Notes: generated from the sequence alone by a model not told the origin. A stretch of 64,000 nt of DNA from Candidatus Dechloromonas phosphorivorans (GCA_016709495.1 JADJMS010000013.1:62001-126000), one strand, 5' to 3'. Shown: positions 16,577 through 26,915, counted from the stretch's first letter. Translations and numbers: made by a program.

Positions 16577-17773
16577 TCAGCTACGCAAGCGGCCTTCCGC
16601 TTGCGCCTGCTTGAGCCAGGCAGCAACTGCACTGGCTGGCATCGGCCGGGCAAAATAATAACCTTGGGCAATATTACAGCCGAGATCATTTAGGCGTCGC
16701 GCCGTATCTTCATCCTCGACCCCTTCGGCAATGGTCGATAGACCAATCGACCAGGCAAGATTGATCGAACTTTGCACGATCTCGTGACTACGCAATGAGG
16801 TCGCCATTTCCTGCACGAAAGTCTTGTCAATTTTGAGACAGGAGATGGGCAGGGACTTGAGGTAATCAAGACCGGCGTAGCCCGTGCCAAAATCATCAAG
16901 GGCTATCGCAATACCTAGTGCAGAGAGTTTTTCCAGCACCTCACCGACCGTCGCACGATCTTCAATGATCACTGTTTCGGTCAACTCGATTTTCAGCTCT
17001 TGCGGCAGCATGCCCTTGCGCTCAAGCGCATGCCGTATCGTATCGACAATTTTCGGGTCACCCAACTCGGCGGCCGAAAGATTGACGCTGACAAATGGCG
17101 GCAAGTCAGTGCTCGGCTGGCAAAGCAGACGCAACTGAGCCCAGGCATCAATCGCGTGGTCGAGTACCCATATACCGAGCCGATGTACCAAGCCGGTTTT
17201 CTCAGCCAACCCGATAAACTCCATCGGCATGATCATGCCCAGCGTTGGGTGACGCCAGCGCACTAGCGCCTCGAAACCAACCAGATTGTGCTCGGCAAAA
17301 CCGACGAGGGGTTGATAGAAAAGTTCAAGTTGCTCGTTATCCAGCGCAAATGAGAGGTCACGCGTCAAGGTCAGGGTACGCAAAGCCTCTACTTGATCAA
17401 GCGCCACGTGCGGTGCATCGGCGGCGAGTACATGCCCCGAATGCGTACTGCGAAAACGTTCGAGCAGCAAAGTCATCAAATGGCGAATGACTGGATCGCT
17501 GCGTTTGAGCAATTCATTTACGTGGCTACGCTCAATCCGCACCAGCGTCGTTGGCTCTAGCGTGCGCACCGTCGCAGTACGCGGTTGCTGATCAAGCAAC
17601 GCCACCTCGCCAAATAAGTCGCCGGCGCAAAGCACAGCAATGCGGTCCTGCGCGGGGCCGGCCAGAATTTCGACACGGCCTGATTCGATCACATAGGCAG
17701 AGTCACCGGGTTCTCCGATACCAAACACCGTCTCGGCCGGCGCGAGTTGTTCGCGGGGCAGGCTATCGTTCAT
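16577..17773 (-). CDS. Cyclic nucleotide-binding domain fused to EAL c-di-GMP phosphodiesterase
   Basis: The protein has 398 residues. The N-terminal cNMP-type beta barrel spans about residues 15-110 (GEPGDSAYVIESGRVEI, LFGEVALLDQQPRTATV). A short linker leads to an EAL domain from about residue 150. The EAL signature (FEALVRWRHP), DDFGTGYAGLDYLK and IAEGVED are intact, so c-di-GMP hydrolysis is expected. The barrel suggests control by a small ligand, although the arginine typical of cAMP pockets is only loosely matched by PRTATV. No transmembrane helix. Confidence 0.9.
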   Translation of the reverse strand: MNDSLPREQLAPAETVFGIGEPGDSAYVIESGRVEILAGPAQDRIAVLCAGDLFGEVALLDQQPRTATVRTLEPTTLVRIERSHVNELLKRSDPVIRHLMTLLLERFRSTHSGHVLAADAPHVALDQVEALRTLTLTRDLSFALDNEQLELFYQPLVGFAEHNLVGFEALVRWRHPTLGMIMPMEFIGLAEKTGLVHRLGIWVLDHAIDAWAQLRLLCQPSTDLPPFVSVNLSAAELGDPKIVDTIRHALERKGMLPQELKIELTETVIIEDRATVGEVLEKLSALGIAIALDDFGTGYAGLDYLKSLPISCLKIDKTFVQEMATSLRSHEIVQSSINLAWSIGLSTIAEGVEDEDTARRLNDLGCNIAQGYYFARPMPASAVAAWLKQAQAEGRLRS

Positions 17774-17852
17774 GTTGCAATCCGTCTATGTGCTGGCTTC
17801 AGAACAGAAACAATAGCACTTTTATGGCAGGTTTTTGATACTGGAAAAGCGG

Positions 17853-19265
17853 CTAATCAGCCGCCGTCTCCTTGCCGCCATCAATCCGCAGTTCGGCAAT
17901 CTTTCGCGTAATTGTATTGCGCCCGATGCCCAGCGCCAGCGCTGCCTCGATCCGCCGTCCGCCAGTATGCGCCAATGCCCGGGAAATCAGGATTCGCTCA
18001 AAAACCTGCACCAAAACGCCATGCACATCGGAGATGCCTCGTGCCAGCAAGCGGTCAACCTCACCCTCCAGCGCCGATTCCCAATCTGTCGCCAGTGCCA
18101 GCGGTGTCGCCTCGCGCAACTCAGCCGGTAAATCGCCAATCTCAATCTGCTGACCAGGGGCCATGACGGTCAGCCAATGGCAAAGATTCTCCAGTTGCCG
18201 GACGTTACCCTGAAAATCGAGTCCGCTAAGGTATTTAAGTGCTGGCTCAGCCAGACGTTTGGCTTCAACACCCAGCTCACGCGCACTTTTCTGCATGAAA
18301 TGTCGCGCCAGCAACGGAATGTCTTCACGACGCTCGCGCAGCGAAGGCAGGCGAATACGAATCACGTTCAGACGATGGAACAAGTCCTCACGGAACAAGC
18401 CTTCCTTGACGCGTGTTTCGAGATTCTGGTGGGTTGCCGCGATGACACGCACGTTGGCCTTGATCGGCGAATGACCACCAACCCGGTAAAAATGGCCGTC
18501 GGACAAAACGCGCAGCAGACGGGTCTGCAGTTCAGACGGCATGTCACCGATTTCATCGAGAAACAGCGTACCGCTCTCCGCCTGCTCGAAACGACCACGG
18601 CGCTGAGTTTGGGCGCCGGTAAATGAACCGCGCTCGTGACCAAACAGTTCGGATTCAAGTAAATCCTTGGGAATCGCCGCTGTATTGATCGCCACAAAAG
18701 GCTTGTCGGCACGCATGCTGTGCCGATGCAAGGCACGCGCAACCAATTCCTTACCAGAACCGGACTCACCCGTAATCAGCACCGTCGCATGCGACAAGGC
18801 CAGACGACCTATGGCGCGAAAGACCTCTTGCATGGCTGGCGCCTGCCCGAGAATCTCCGGCACCAGTCCCTCCTCCTCGGATGCACCGCTTTGGTGCATC
18901 GATTCATCAATGGCGCGCTGTATCAGTTCAACTGCCTGATCGACATCGAAGGGTTTTGGCAAATATTCAAATGCCCCGCCCTGAAAGGCGGCAACCGCAC
19001 TTTCCAGATCGGAATAGGCGGTCATGATGATAACCGGCACCGACGGGAAACGGGTTTTGACTTCCTGCAACAGCTCCAGCCCTGACTGGCCGGGCATGCG
19101 GATGTCGGAGAGCAAGACCTGCGGCGGTTCAGCCCCCTGCTCCAGTTGCGAAATCGCTTCAGTGGCAGAAGCGAAACTCTTGAAAGGGATGCCTTCGCGG
19201 GTCAGGGTTTTTTCCAGCACCCAGCGGATGGAGCGATCGTCATCGACGATCCAGACCGGTTTCAT
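17853..19265 (-). CDS. ntrC: Nitrogen regulation response regulator NtrC
   Basis: The protein has 470 residues. Its receiver domain has phosphoacceptor Asp in VLLSDIRMPGQSG. The central sigma-54 AAA+ domain has Walker A GESGSGKELVARALH, the sigma-54 contact loop GSFTGAQ (GAFTGA with A to S) and Walker B LFLDEIGDM. A Fis-type helix-turn-helix closes the protein (RIEAALALGIGRNTITRKIAEL). It activates sigma-54 promoters under nitrogen limitation. Lies directly downstream of ntrB; two matching operator sites are visible upstream of glnA in this window. Confidence 0.95.
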   Translation of the reverse strand: MKPVWIVDDDRSIRWVLEKTLTREGIPFKSFASATEAISQLEQGAEPPQVLLSDIRMPGQSGLELLQEVKTRFPSVPVIIMTAYSDLESAVAAFQGGAFEYLPKPFDVDQAVELIQRAIDESMHQSGASEEEGLVPEILGQAPAMQEVFRAIGRLALSHATVLITGESGSGKELVARALHRHSMRADKPFVAINTAAIPKDLLESELFGHERGSFTGAQTQRRGRFEQAESGTLFLDEIGDMPSELQTRLLRVLSDGHFYRVGGHSPIKANVRVIAATHQNLETRVKEGLFREDLFHRLNVIRIRLPSLRERREDIPLLARHFMQKSARELGVEAKRLAEPALKYLSGLDFQGNVRQLENLCHWLTVMAPGQQIEIGDLPAELREATPLALATDWESALEGEVDRLLARGISDVHGVLVQVFERILISRALAHTGGRRIEAALALGIGRNTITRKIAELRIDGGKETAAD

Positions 19266-19315
19266 ATTATTTTGTACTCATCAGGTCGTTGCAATGTGTA
19301 AAGCAAAAGCAAGAC

Positions 19316-20387
19316 TCAAGCCTGTTCGACCGGCAGCCGTAAGGTGAATACCGTTTCACCCGGGCGACTTGAACAATCAATTGTGCCGTGATGATGTTGC
19401 ACGAAGTTCTGGGCAATTGTCAGACCCAGTCCGCTACCCCCTTCACGACCGGAGACCAGTGGATAAAACATGCGCTCACGTATGGTTTCCGGAATACCTG
19501 GCCCGTTGTCGATTACCTTGAGCTCCAAAGCCAAACGATAGCGTTTCTTGGCTAGCGTTACCTGACGCAAAGAGCGCGTACGCAGCACGATCAGCCCGTC
19601 GCCGTTCATCGCCTGGGCTGCATTTCTGGCAATGTTGAGTACCGCCTGAATCAATTGTTCACGGTCACCAACCAACTCCGGCAGACTGGTGTCGTAGTCG
19701 CGGCGCACCTCAAGCGAGCCGGGGAACTCGGCGGTCAATAAACTGCGTACCCGTTCGAGAATTTCATGAATATTCACGGTTGCAGGCAACATGGCACGAT
19801 GCGGCGTCAACAAGCGCTGCATCAGATCCTGCAGGCGATCAGCTTCCTTGATGATAACTTGGGTGTATTCCTTGAGTGATGGGTTGTTCAACTCGTGCTC
19901 AAGCAACTGCGCCGCCCCACGGATTCCACCCAAGGGGATTCTTTATTTCGTGCGCCAGATTACGAATCAATTCGCGATTTGCCTGTTGTTGCTCAATTAG
20001 TCTTTCCTCCCGAGTTGCAGCCAGATGATGCTGAATCGGTTGCAACTCAAGCAACAAACGGACACCCGCCGCAATTTCAGGACGCAGCGGGGATACGGTG
20101 CAGTTCAGGTTCAGCTTGTCGCCATCAATCCGTTGCAATTCGATATTCTGCCCGGTGTAACCCCAATTATTGGCAAGCCCGTTATCCAGCGCAGTTTGAA
20201 GGGTTAACGAAGGCTTGCAGACGGCAGATAGCGGCCGCCCTTCAACCACCCTGGAGCTGACTGCCAGCAGATTTTCACCAGCGGGATTGATATAACGGAC
20301 AAGTAGCCCATCATCAATGAGCAAGACAGCTGAGGCCAGCAAATCCAGCCCGGCAAAGGAAGCGTAGGAGGCGTTCATGGTTGCCAT
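19316..20387 (-). CDS. ntrB: Nitrogen regulation sensor kinase NtrB (frameshifted)
   Basis: Its PAS domain (SAVLLIDDGLLVRYINPAGENLL) and the H-box start (LIRNLAHEIKNPLG) lie in the first frame. The remainder (GGIRGAAQLLEHEL, N-box NIARNAAQAM, DNGPGIPE, GGSGLGLTIAQ) is in a second frame starting near 19933. Removing one base from the CCC at 19929-19931 restores NPLGGIRGAAQLLEHE, the canonical NtrB sequence. The kinase is soluble, as expected, and phosphorylates NtrC. The frameshift is probably a sequence error, because ntrC and the NtrC-dependent glnA promoter are intact. Confidence 0.9.
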
Positions 20388-20490
20388 TGTAACGACTCAA
20401 GCTGTGTGCTGAATTACATCTTGCGTTAATGACCCGTCGTTCATTATCATTCGATACCGACTGTAGCGACATTCACCAACGCCCTCAATC

Positions 20491-21579
20491 ATGCCCAGCG
20501 CGATCCCCATTCGACTACTAGCAACACTCAGCGCCATCGCTTTGCTGGTCGGCTGCGGCGCGAGCGACACCCCGCCGGCGGCAACGCCAACCGTCATGGT
20601 GCAAACTGCTAGTCGTGCGCCGGCCAGTGGCAGCATTTACAGCGGTGAAATTCGCGCACGTTACGAATTTGATGTTGCCTTCCGTGTTGGCGGAAAAATT
20701 GCGGCACGACTGGTCGATGCTGGCGCGCAAGTCAAAGCCGGGCAAGCGCTGGCCCAGCTCGACCCGGCAGACCTCGAACTTAATGCCAGCTCCGCCCGCG
20801 CCCAACTCGCCGCCGCCGAAAGCGACTTCGCCACGGCACGCGCCGAGCGCGAACGCTATTCCAGTCTGATCAAACAAAAATTTGTCAGCTCCACTGCCTT
20901 TGAAGCCAAAGACAACGCCTTCAACAGCGCCCGCGCCCGCCTTGCCCAAGCCCAGGCGCAGACCAAGATCAGCGGCAATCAGGCAGCTTACGGAACTCTC
21001 TCCAGCGACAAGCCCGCCATCGTCACCGCCGTGCTGGCCGACGCCGGGCAAGTGGTCAGCGCCGGCCAAGCCGTCATGCGGCTGGCGCGCCCGGAAGAAA
21101 AGGAGGTTTCAATCGCAGTACCGGAAAGTCGGCTTGCGGCACTGAAGCCAGGCCAGATTGTTACGGTCAACCTGTGGGCAGACCCAAAAATTTTCGTCAA
21201 CGGCAAAGTACGTGAAATTGCACCGGCCGCTGATGCGACGACACGCACCTTTCTGGTCCGCATCAATTTAACGGATCCGCCACCCGCCGTTCAGATCGGC
21301 ATGACGGCGCGCGTAATGATTGGGGACGCTTCAGCCACCCCACTATTAGTGCCGCTAAATGCCGTTAGTGATCGCGGCCAAGGCCCGCAGTTATGGCTGG
21401 TGCAGGATGGCAAGGCAATGCCGCGCGCCATACAGGTTGCCCCGTTCAGGGAAGATGGCGCGACGATTGCCAGCGGCTTGAACGAAGGCGAAATGATCAT
21501 TATCAGCGGCCTCAACCGCCTCACTGCCGGCATGGCCGTCACCCCGCGCCCGGCCGCAACGCCTGAGCAGCAGCGTTAA
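20491..21579 (+). CDS. RND efflux periplasmic adaptor (HlyD-type lipoprotein)
   Basis: The protein has 362 residues. It has a lipoprotein signal with lipobox LLVGC. The barrel-sandwich hybrid (IYSGEIRARYEFDVAFRVGG, AGAQVKAGQALAQLDPADLE) flanks an alpha-hairpin (about residues 100-165, Ala/Arg-rich), then come beta-barrel and membrane-proximal domains. It links the inner-membrane RND pump to an outer-membrane channel; no channel gene is adjacent. It ends 3 bases before the permease gene, so they are one operon. Confidence 0.92.
   Translation: MPSAIPIRLLATLSAIALLVGCGASDTPPAATPTVMVQTASRAPASGSIYSGEIRARYEFDVAFRVGGKIAARLVDAGAQVKAGQALAQLDPADLELNASSARAQLAAAESDFATARAERERYSSLIKQKFVSSTAFEAKDNAFNSARARLAQAQAQTKISGNQAAYGTLSSDKPAIVTAVLADAGQVVSAGQAVMRLARPEEKEVSIAVPESRLAALKPGQIVTVNLWADPKIFVNGKVREIAPAADATTRTFLVRINLTDPPPAVQIGMTARVMIGDASATPLLVPLNAVSDRGQGPQLWLVQDGKAMPRAIQVAPFREDGATIASGLNEGEMIIISGLNRLTAGMAVTPRPAATPEQQR
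21158..21171 (+). repeat. Copy of dispersed GTTRCGGTCRAC motif
   Basis: TTGTTACGGTCAAC within the efflux adaptor gene, encoding IVTVNL. Confidence 0.65.
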
Positions 21580-21582
21580 GTC

Positions 21583-24500
21583 GTGAGTCAGCGCTTCAAT
21601 CTTTCGGACTGGACGCTGCACCACCGCACGCTGGTCGGCTACCTGCTGCTTGCCATCGCCCTGATGGGCGTACTGGCTTATGGCCGCTTGAGTCAGGCAG
21701 AAGATCCGCCCTTCACCTTCAAACTGATGGTGATTCGCAGCTTCTGGCCGGGCGCAACTGCGCGCCAGGTTGAGCAGCAACTGACCGACAAGATTGAAAA
21801 GAAGCTGCAGGAAACCCCGTTTATTGACCGCGTAGCGAGTTATTCGCGCCCCGGCGAATCGACCGTGATGTTCTTTGCCAAAGACAGCACTCCGCCAGCA
21901 CAGGTACCCGAAGTCTTTTATCAAGTCCGCAAGAAAATTGGCGATATCCGCCACACCCTGCCAGCCGGCATTCAGGGGCCATTCTTCAACGATGAATATG
22001 GCGACGTTTTTGGCAATGTTTACGCGTTGACCGCAGAAGACCTCAATTACCCGCAACTGAAGGATATCGCCGAACGGATTCGCGACGACCTGCTGCGCGT
22101 ACCGAACGTTGGCAAGGTCGAGATTTTCGGCATTCAGGAAGAGCGCATTTACGTTGAGTTATCAAACGCCAAACTGGCCACGCTTGGCATTGAGCAAGCC
22201 GTCATTCTTCAGGCTTTGAGCCAGCAGAACTCGGTTTCTGGTGCCGGCTTCTATGAAACGAACAGCGAACGGATACAAATTCGCCCCAGCGGTGCCTTCA
22301 ATACCGTTCAAGCGGTCGCTGACACGCTGATTCGCGCCAACAGCCGCAGTTTTCGCCTGGGCGACATTGCCACCGTCACGCGTGGCACGATAGACCCGCC
22401 CGCCACCCAGGTCCGCTACGGCGGCAAGCGCGCTTTGGCAATTGCCGTGTCGATGGTCAAAGGCGGCGACATCATCCTGCTCGGCAAGGACTTACAGAAC
22501 CGCGTTGAAGCACTCCAAAGCAGCCTGCCGCTCGGCGTCAATATTGGCGAAGCAGCGAGCCAGCCCGATGCCGTCAAGCGCTCAATCAAGACGTTTGTCC
22601 AATCGCTGGCCGAGGCGGTCATCGTCGTCCTGCTAGTCACCTTCATCAGCCTCGGCGTGCGTACCGGCATGGTCGTTGCCATCTCGATTCCGCTGGTGCT
22701 GGCCGCCACTTTTCTCGCCATGAACCTGTTCAACGTTGGCCTGCACAAGGTTTCGCTCGGCGCGCTGGTTTTAGCGCTCGGCTTGCTGGTTGACGACGCC
22801 ATAATTGCCGTCGAAATGATGTGGGTCAAGATGGAGCAAGGCTGGGAGCGCACCCGCGCTGCTTCTTTTGCCTACACCAGCACCGCCGGCCCGATGCTTT
22901 CCGGCACGCTGGTTACCGTTGCTGGTTTTCTGCCGATTGCCATCGCCAAGTCAGCCACCGGCGAGTACGCCTTTGCCTTCTTCCAAATCAATGCCGCCGC
23001 TTTGCTTATTTCCTGGCTGGCGGCAGTCGTCGCCATTCCCTGGCTCGGTTACAAATTGCTGCCCAACCCACGCGCGCCAAAGGAGCCCGGAATTATCGAG
23101 CGCCGCCTGCCGGCACTGGCCGCCCGACTCGAACGCCTTGGCCTCGGGGGCTTGAGCCACGGCGAAGATCACGACGTATACGGCACGCCCTTTTACACCC
23201 GCTTTCGGCAACTGGTTAGCTGGTGCGTCGCGCATCGCTGGCTGGTCATTGGCACAACGCTGATTTTCTTCGCGCTGTCGATTGTTGGCATGGGCAAGGT
23301 GCAGAAGCAGTTCTTCCCCAACTCGACCCGGCTAGAGCTGAATGTCGAACTACGGCTACCGGAAGGTGCGTCGATTGAGGCGATTGACGCCGAGTCGGCA
23401 AAACTCGAAAAATGGCTGGACAAGGATCAGGCTGAATTTGACCAGCATGAGCATTACATCACCTACGTCGGCTCAGGCTCTCCGCGCTATTACCTTGGCC
23501 TTGATCAGCAATTGCCGGCCAGCAACGTCAGCCAATTCGTCATCCTGACGCGCAATGTCGAAGCCCGTGAAGCCTTGCGCGGTCGACTGATAAAACACTA
23601 TGAAAATGAGCCGCTTGGTGTCCGCGCGAATATCGCCCGTATCGAGAACGGCCCACCCGTCGGCTATCCGATTCAATATCGAATTTCCGGCGAAGGCATG
23701 GCGACGCTGCGCAAATTCGCCACTCAAATCTCCGATGCCATGCATCGCAACGGGGAAATATCAAACATTCATTACGATTGGAGCGAGCTCTCGAAAGTCG
23801 CAGAAATCGAGATCGACCAGGACAAGGCACGCCTGCTTGGTGTTTCCGGCCAGGATCTCGCCACCTTGCTCAATATGTCGCTTAACGGACTGACTGTAAC
23901 CAGCTACCGCGAGGGCGAAAAAACCATCGACGTCATGCTGCGTGGCGACCGTTTTGAACGTACCCATCTCGCCGCACTGCCCGACCTTGCAATCCCGACC
24001 CGCAGCGGCCGTAGCGTGCCCTTAAGCCAGATTGGGCGCATCAATTACAGTTTTGAGCCGGGCCTGATCTGGCGCCGCGACCGCTTGCCAACGATTACAG
24101 TGCGCGGCAACTTGTATAGCAAGACCCAGCCGGCAACCCTGGTCAGCCGTCTCGAACCTGATATTGCCAAAATCCAGTCTGCCCTGCCGGCCGGCTACCG
24201 CATCGCCACCGGCGGCTCGGTCGAGGAATCGGCCAAAGGATCCAGTTCGGTAATGGCCGGCATCCCCATATTTATTCTCGTTGTCGTCACCATCCTGATG
24301 ATTCAACTGCAAAGCGTTTCACGCGTGATTATGGTCTTGCTGACAGCACCGCTCGGCATCATCGGCATTGCACTCTTCCTGCTCGTATTCCGCCAGCCCT
24401 TTGGCTTCATGGCGCTACTCGGAACGATCGCCCTGTTTGGCATGATCATGCGAAACTCGATCATTCTGGTCGATCAGATCGAGCAGGATATGGCGGCCGG

Positions 24501-24732
24501 CAAACCGCGCTGGGAAGCCATTGTCGAATCAACGGTACGCCGCTTCCGACCCATTGTACTGACGGCGGCAGCCGCCGTTCTGGCGATGATTCCACTATCG
24601 CGCAATGACTTCTTCGGGCCGATGGCCGTTGCCATCATGGGCGGCCTGATCGTCGCCACCGCTTTGACCCTGCTTTTCCTGCCTGCGCTTTACGCTGCCT
24701 GGTACAAGGTTAAACCTGTCGCCGCCAGCTAA
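21583..24732 (+). CDS. RND efflux transporter permease
   Basis: This 1049-residue protein has the AcrB-type architecture: N-terminal helix (HRTLVGYLLLAIALMGVLAY), a large periplasmic loop, six helices including ALGLLVDDAIIAVEMMW with the proton-relay aspartates in helix 4, then a second periplasmic loop and six more helices (ALFGMIMRNSIILVDQIE). The GTG start follows the adaptor stop by 3 bases. It exports small molecules by proton antiport; the substrate cannot be told from sequence. It resembles the uncharacterised hydrophobe/amphiphile-type pumps with SQAEDPPFTFK near the N-terminus. Confidence 0.93.
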   Translation: MSQRFNLSDWTLHHRTLVGYLLLAIALMGVLAYGRLSQAEDPPFTFKLMVIRSFWPGATARQVEQQLTDKIEKKLQETPFIDRVASYSRPGESTVMFFAKDSTPPAQVPEVFYQVRKKIGDIRHTLPAGIQGPFFNDEYGDVFGNVYALTAEDLNYPQLKDIAERIRDDLLRVPNVGKVEIFGIQEERIYVELSNAKLATLGIEQAVILQALSQQNSVSGAGFYETNSERIQIRPSGAFNTVQAVADTLIRANSRSFRLGDIATVTRGTIDPPATQVRYGGKRALAIAVSMVKGGDIILLGKDLQNRVEALQSSLPLGVNIGEAASQPDAVKRSIKTFVQSLAEAVIVVLLVTFISLGVRTGMVVAISIPLVLAATFLAMNLFNVGLHKVSLGALVLALGLLVDDAIIAVEMMWVKMEQGWERTRAASFAYTSTAGPMLSGTLVTVAGFLPIAIAKSATGEYAFAFFQINAAALLISWLAAVVAIPWLGYKLLPNPRAPKEPGIIERRLPALAARLERLGLGGLSHGEDHDVYGTPFYTRFRQLVSWCVAHRWLVIGTTLIFFALSIVGMGKVQKQFFPNSTRLELNVELRLPEGASIEAIDAESAKLEKWLDKDQAEFDQHEHYITYVGSGSPRYYLGLDQQLPASNVSQFVILTRNVEAREALRGRLIKHYENEPLGVRANIARIENGPPVGYPIQYRISGEGMATLRKFATQISDAMHRNGEISNIHYDWSELSKVAEIEIDQDKARLLGVSGQDLATLLNMSLNGLTVTSYREGEKTIDVMLRGDRFERTHLAALPDLAIPTRSGRSVPLSQIGRINYSFEPGLIWRRDRLPTITVRGNLYSKTQPATLVSRLEPDIAKIQSALPAGYRIATGGSVEESAKGSSSVMAGIPIFILVVVTILMIQLQSVSRVIMVLLTAPLGIIGIALFLLVFRQPFGFMALLGTIALFGMIMRNSIILVDQIEQDMAAGKPRWEAIVESTVRRFRPIVLTAAAAVLAMIPLSRNDFFGPMAVAIMGGLIVATALTLLFLPALYAAWYKVKPVAAS

Positions 24733-25218
24733 TCAGCGCAGGTTGCCCATCTCTTTCTGCACTGCCTGAATGTTGCGCTCGTGTTGGGCGACACGCTCCT
24801 TGTAGGGCGTCAATCGGTCCAGTACACGCTGGTAATTTTTCTCATCGCCATTGCGAATCGACTCTTGCTCAGCCAGTTCCTTCTTGGCCTGCTCAAGATT
24901 GCGCTGCTCACCCGCCAATTCCTGCTCAAGAATCCGCCGCCGATCCGTATCGCGCGCCTTTTGGGTGTCTTCCTGAACCCGCGGGAAACCTGCCGGGGAA
25001 GGATTGGCGGCTGCGCCTGAGCTTGCTGAGCGCGCCTTTGGCGCCGGCATCGACGATTCAGGACTACTAGCGACCGCTTTACAGTTTTTATCCACCTTGG
25101 CATTCGAAATCAGTGTGCCGCCACTGGCATCCGTACATTTATAGATGGTCTGCGCCGTTGCCGGCAGGGCAAACGAAGCGAGCAACAAAGCATAGGTCAA
25201 ACGTGTCATCGTCATCAT
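24733..25218 (-). CDS. DUF4124 domain periplasmic protein
   Basis: The protein has 161 residues. The signal peptide (RLTYALLLASFALPATAQ) is followed by the short DUF4124 segment (TIYKCTDASGGTLISNAKVDKNCKAV), which has two cysteines. A charged coiled coil then runs to the C-terminus (LEQELAGEQRNLEQAKKELAEQ). Such proteins are common in beta-proteobacteria and their role is not established. It abuts the RND permease gene end-to-end in convergent orientation. Confidence 0.82.
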   Translation of the reverse strand: MMTMTRLTYALLLASFALPATAQTIYKCTDASGGTLISNAKVDKNCKAVASSPESSMPAPKARSASSGAAANPSPAGFPRVQEDTQKARDTDRRRILEQELAGEQRNLEQAKKELAEQESIRNGDEKNYQRVLDRLTPYKERVAQHERNIQAVQKEMGNLR

Positions 25219-25267
25219 TTCCGGATAGAGCGTTTCAGTTTAACGCACGGGAAGCGTTGCGGTGGAC

Positions 25268-25297
25268 AAAAAAAAGGGCGGGAAAAATCCCCGCCCC
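25268..25297 (-). terminator. Rho-independent terminator of glnA
   Basis: On the minus strand GGGCGGG, a short A/T-rich loop and CCCGCCC are followed by T8. The stem lies just after the expected glnA stop. As sequenced, the glnA frame reads through it, which supports an indel at the glnA 3' end. Confidence 0.9.
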
Positions 25298-25306
25298 TTG
25301 TTGCGA

Positions 25307-26730
25307 CTATCCGTTGAGCAGGAGTAGTACAGATCGAACTCGACCGGGTGGGTCGTCATGCGAACCCTGTTCACTTCATCCATCTTCAAAGAGATGAACG
25401 CATCAATCCAGTCGTTGGAGAAGACGCCACCACGGGTCAGGAACTCGCGGTCCTTGTCCAGGTTAGCCAGCGCTTCTTCGAGCGATGCGCAGACGGTCGG
25501 GATCTTTGCATCCTCTTCCGGCGGCAGATCGTACAGGTTCTTGTCTGCCGGATCGCCCGGATGGATCTTGTTCTGGATACCATCCAGACCAGCCATCAGC
25601 AGCGCTGCGAAGCAGAGGTACGGATTGGCGATCGGATCCGGGAAACGGGTTTCGATACGACGAGCCTTGGTCGAGGCAACAAACGGGATACGGATGGAAG
25701 CAGAACGGTTCTTGGCAGAGTAAGCCAGTTTGACCGGTGCTTCGTAATGCGGAACCAGACGCTTGTAAGAGTTGGTACCCGGATTGGTGATCGCGTTCAG
25801 CGCCTTGGCGTGCTTGATGATGCCGCCGATGTAGAACAGCGCGGTTTCAGACAGGCCAGCATAGCCTTCGCCTGCGAACAGGTTCTTGCCGTCTTTCCAG
25901 ATCGACTGGTGAACGTGCATGCCGGAACCGTTGTCGCCAACGATGGGCTTCGGCATGAAGGTAGCGGTCTTGCCGTACTGGTGAGCCACATTGTGCACGA
26001 CGTACTTCAGGATCTGGGTCCAGTCCGCACGCTTGACCAGGGTGGAGAACACGGTACCGATTTCGCACTGACCAGCAGTGGCGACTTCGTGGTGGTGAAC
26101 TTCAACCGGGCAGCCAAGGGCTTCCAGCGCCAGACACATGGCCGAACGGATGTCGTGAAGGCTGTCGACCGGGGGAACCGGGAAGTAGCCGCCCTTGACC
26201 GTCGGACGGTGGCCGGTGGAGCCATTGCCGTCGCTCTTCTCGCCAGAACCCCAAGCCGCTTCAGCGGAATGGATTTTCAGCGAGCAGCCAGACATATCGA
26301 CATTCCACTCAACGCCGTCGAAGATGAAAAATTCTGGTTCCGGGCCGAAATAGGCGGTATCGCCAATGCCGGTGGACTTCAGGTAGGCTTCAGCGCGCTT
26401 GGCGATGGAGCGCGGATCGCGGTCGTAGCCACGGCCATCAGCCGGATCAACGACGTCACAGGTCAGGACAACGGTGGTTTCGTCGAAGAACGGATCGATG
26501 TAGGCAGTGGCCGGATCCGGGTTCAGCTGCATGTCGGAAGCTTGAATGCCCTTCCAGCCAGCGATGGAGGAACCGTCGAAAGCGTGACCGTTTTCGAACT
26601 TGTCTTCGCTGAAGGCGGAAACCGGCACGGTGACGTGCTGTTCCTTGCCACGGGTATCGGTGAAACGGAAATCGACGAATTTTGCGTCGTTTTCCTTGAC
26701 CATCTTCATCACGTCTTGCGGGGTTGCCAT
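25307..26730 (-). CDS. glnA: Glutamine synthetase type I (3' end frameshifted)
   Basis: GlnA condenses ammonia and glutamate in the cytoplasm as a dodecamer. Visible are DGSSIAGWKGI, FGPEPEFFIFD, NGSGMHVHQS, NPGTNSYKRLVPHYEAP, IRIPF and the adenylylation-site Tyr in NLYDLPPEE, so the enzyme is subject to GlnE control. The start is ATG 26730 (MATPQDVMK) with AGGAG upstream; an in-frame extension to 26775 is unlikely. The family ends at EFDLYYS; here the frame continues 22 residues through the terminator to 25240. One extra base near 25318-25324 would give YYSLLNG and a stop at 25307. Confidence 0.95.
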
Positions 26731-26805
26731 AAGCGTCAATCTCCTAAGAAAACAAGCTGCCGGCCAAACCGGCAAGAATCAAAAAAATCACAACAGGGAA
26801 CTTTT

Positions 26806-26821
26806 AGCAGAAAGCATGCCA
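26806..26821 (-). promoter_or_regulatory. Sigma-54 promoter of glnA
   Basis: The minus strand reads TGGCATGCTTTCTGCT: GG and GC are separated by exactly 10 bases, matching TGGCAYG-N4-(T/C)TGCW. Initiation would fall near 26795, giving a leader of about 65 bases before the glnA ATG. Confidence 0.85.
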
Positions 26822-26884
26822 TCACATTTCTGCAGAGCTTTATATTTTGCCACAAGGACATGCCAAGGTCAGCCGAAGTTTTAT

Positions 26885-26901
26885 CGCACCACCGCAGTGC
26901 A
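26885..26901. promoter_or_regulatory. NtrC binding site 1 upstream of glnA
   Basis: CGCACCACCGCAGTGCA matches the NtrC dyad TGCACC-N5-GGTGCA at 10 of 12 positions. Its centre is about 98 bases upstream of the inferred glnA start point. Confidence 0.7.
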
Positions 26902-26915
26902 AACAATGCAGCGAT

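Noticed and set aside
20388..20490. Sigma-54 promoter or NtrC site upstream of ntrB
   Set aside because: No GG-N10-GC element with the right flanks and no TGCACC dyad was visible in this short region.
22024..22036. Additional motif-like sites (also near 28002, 36717, 49505 and 60990)
   Set aside because: They match the GTTRCGGTCRAC core with two or more mismatches or lack part of it, so I did not count them.
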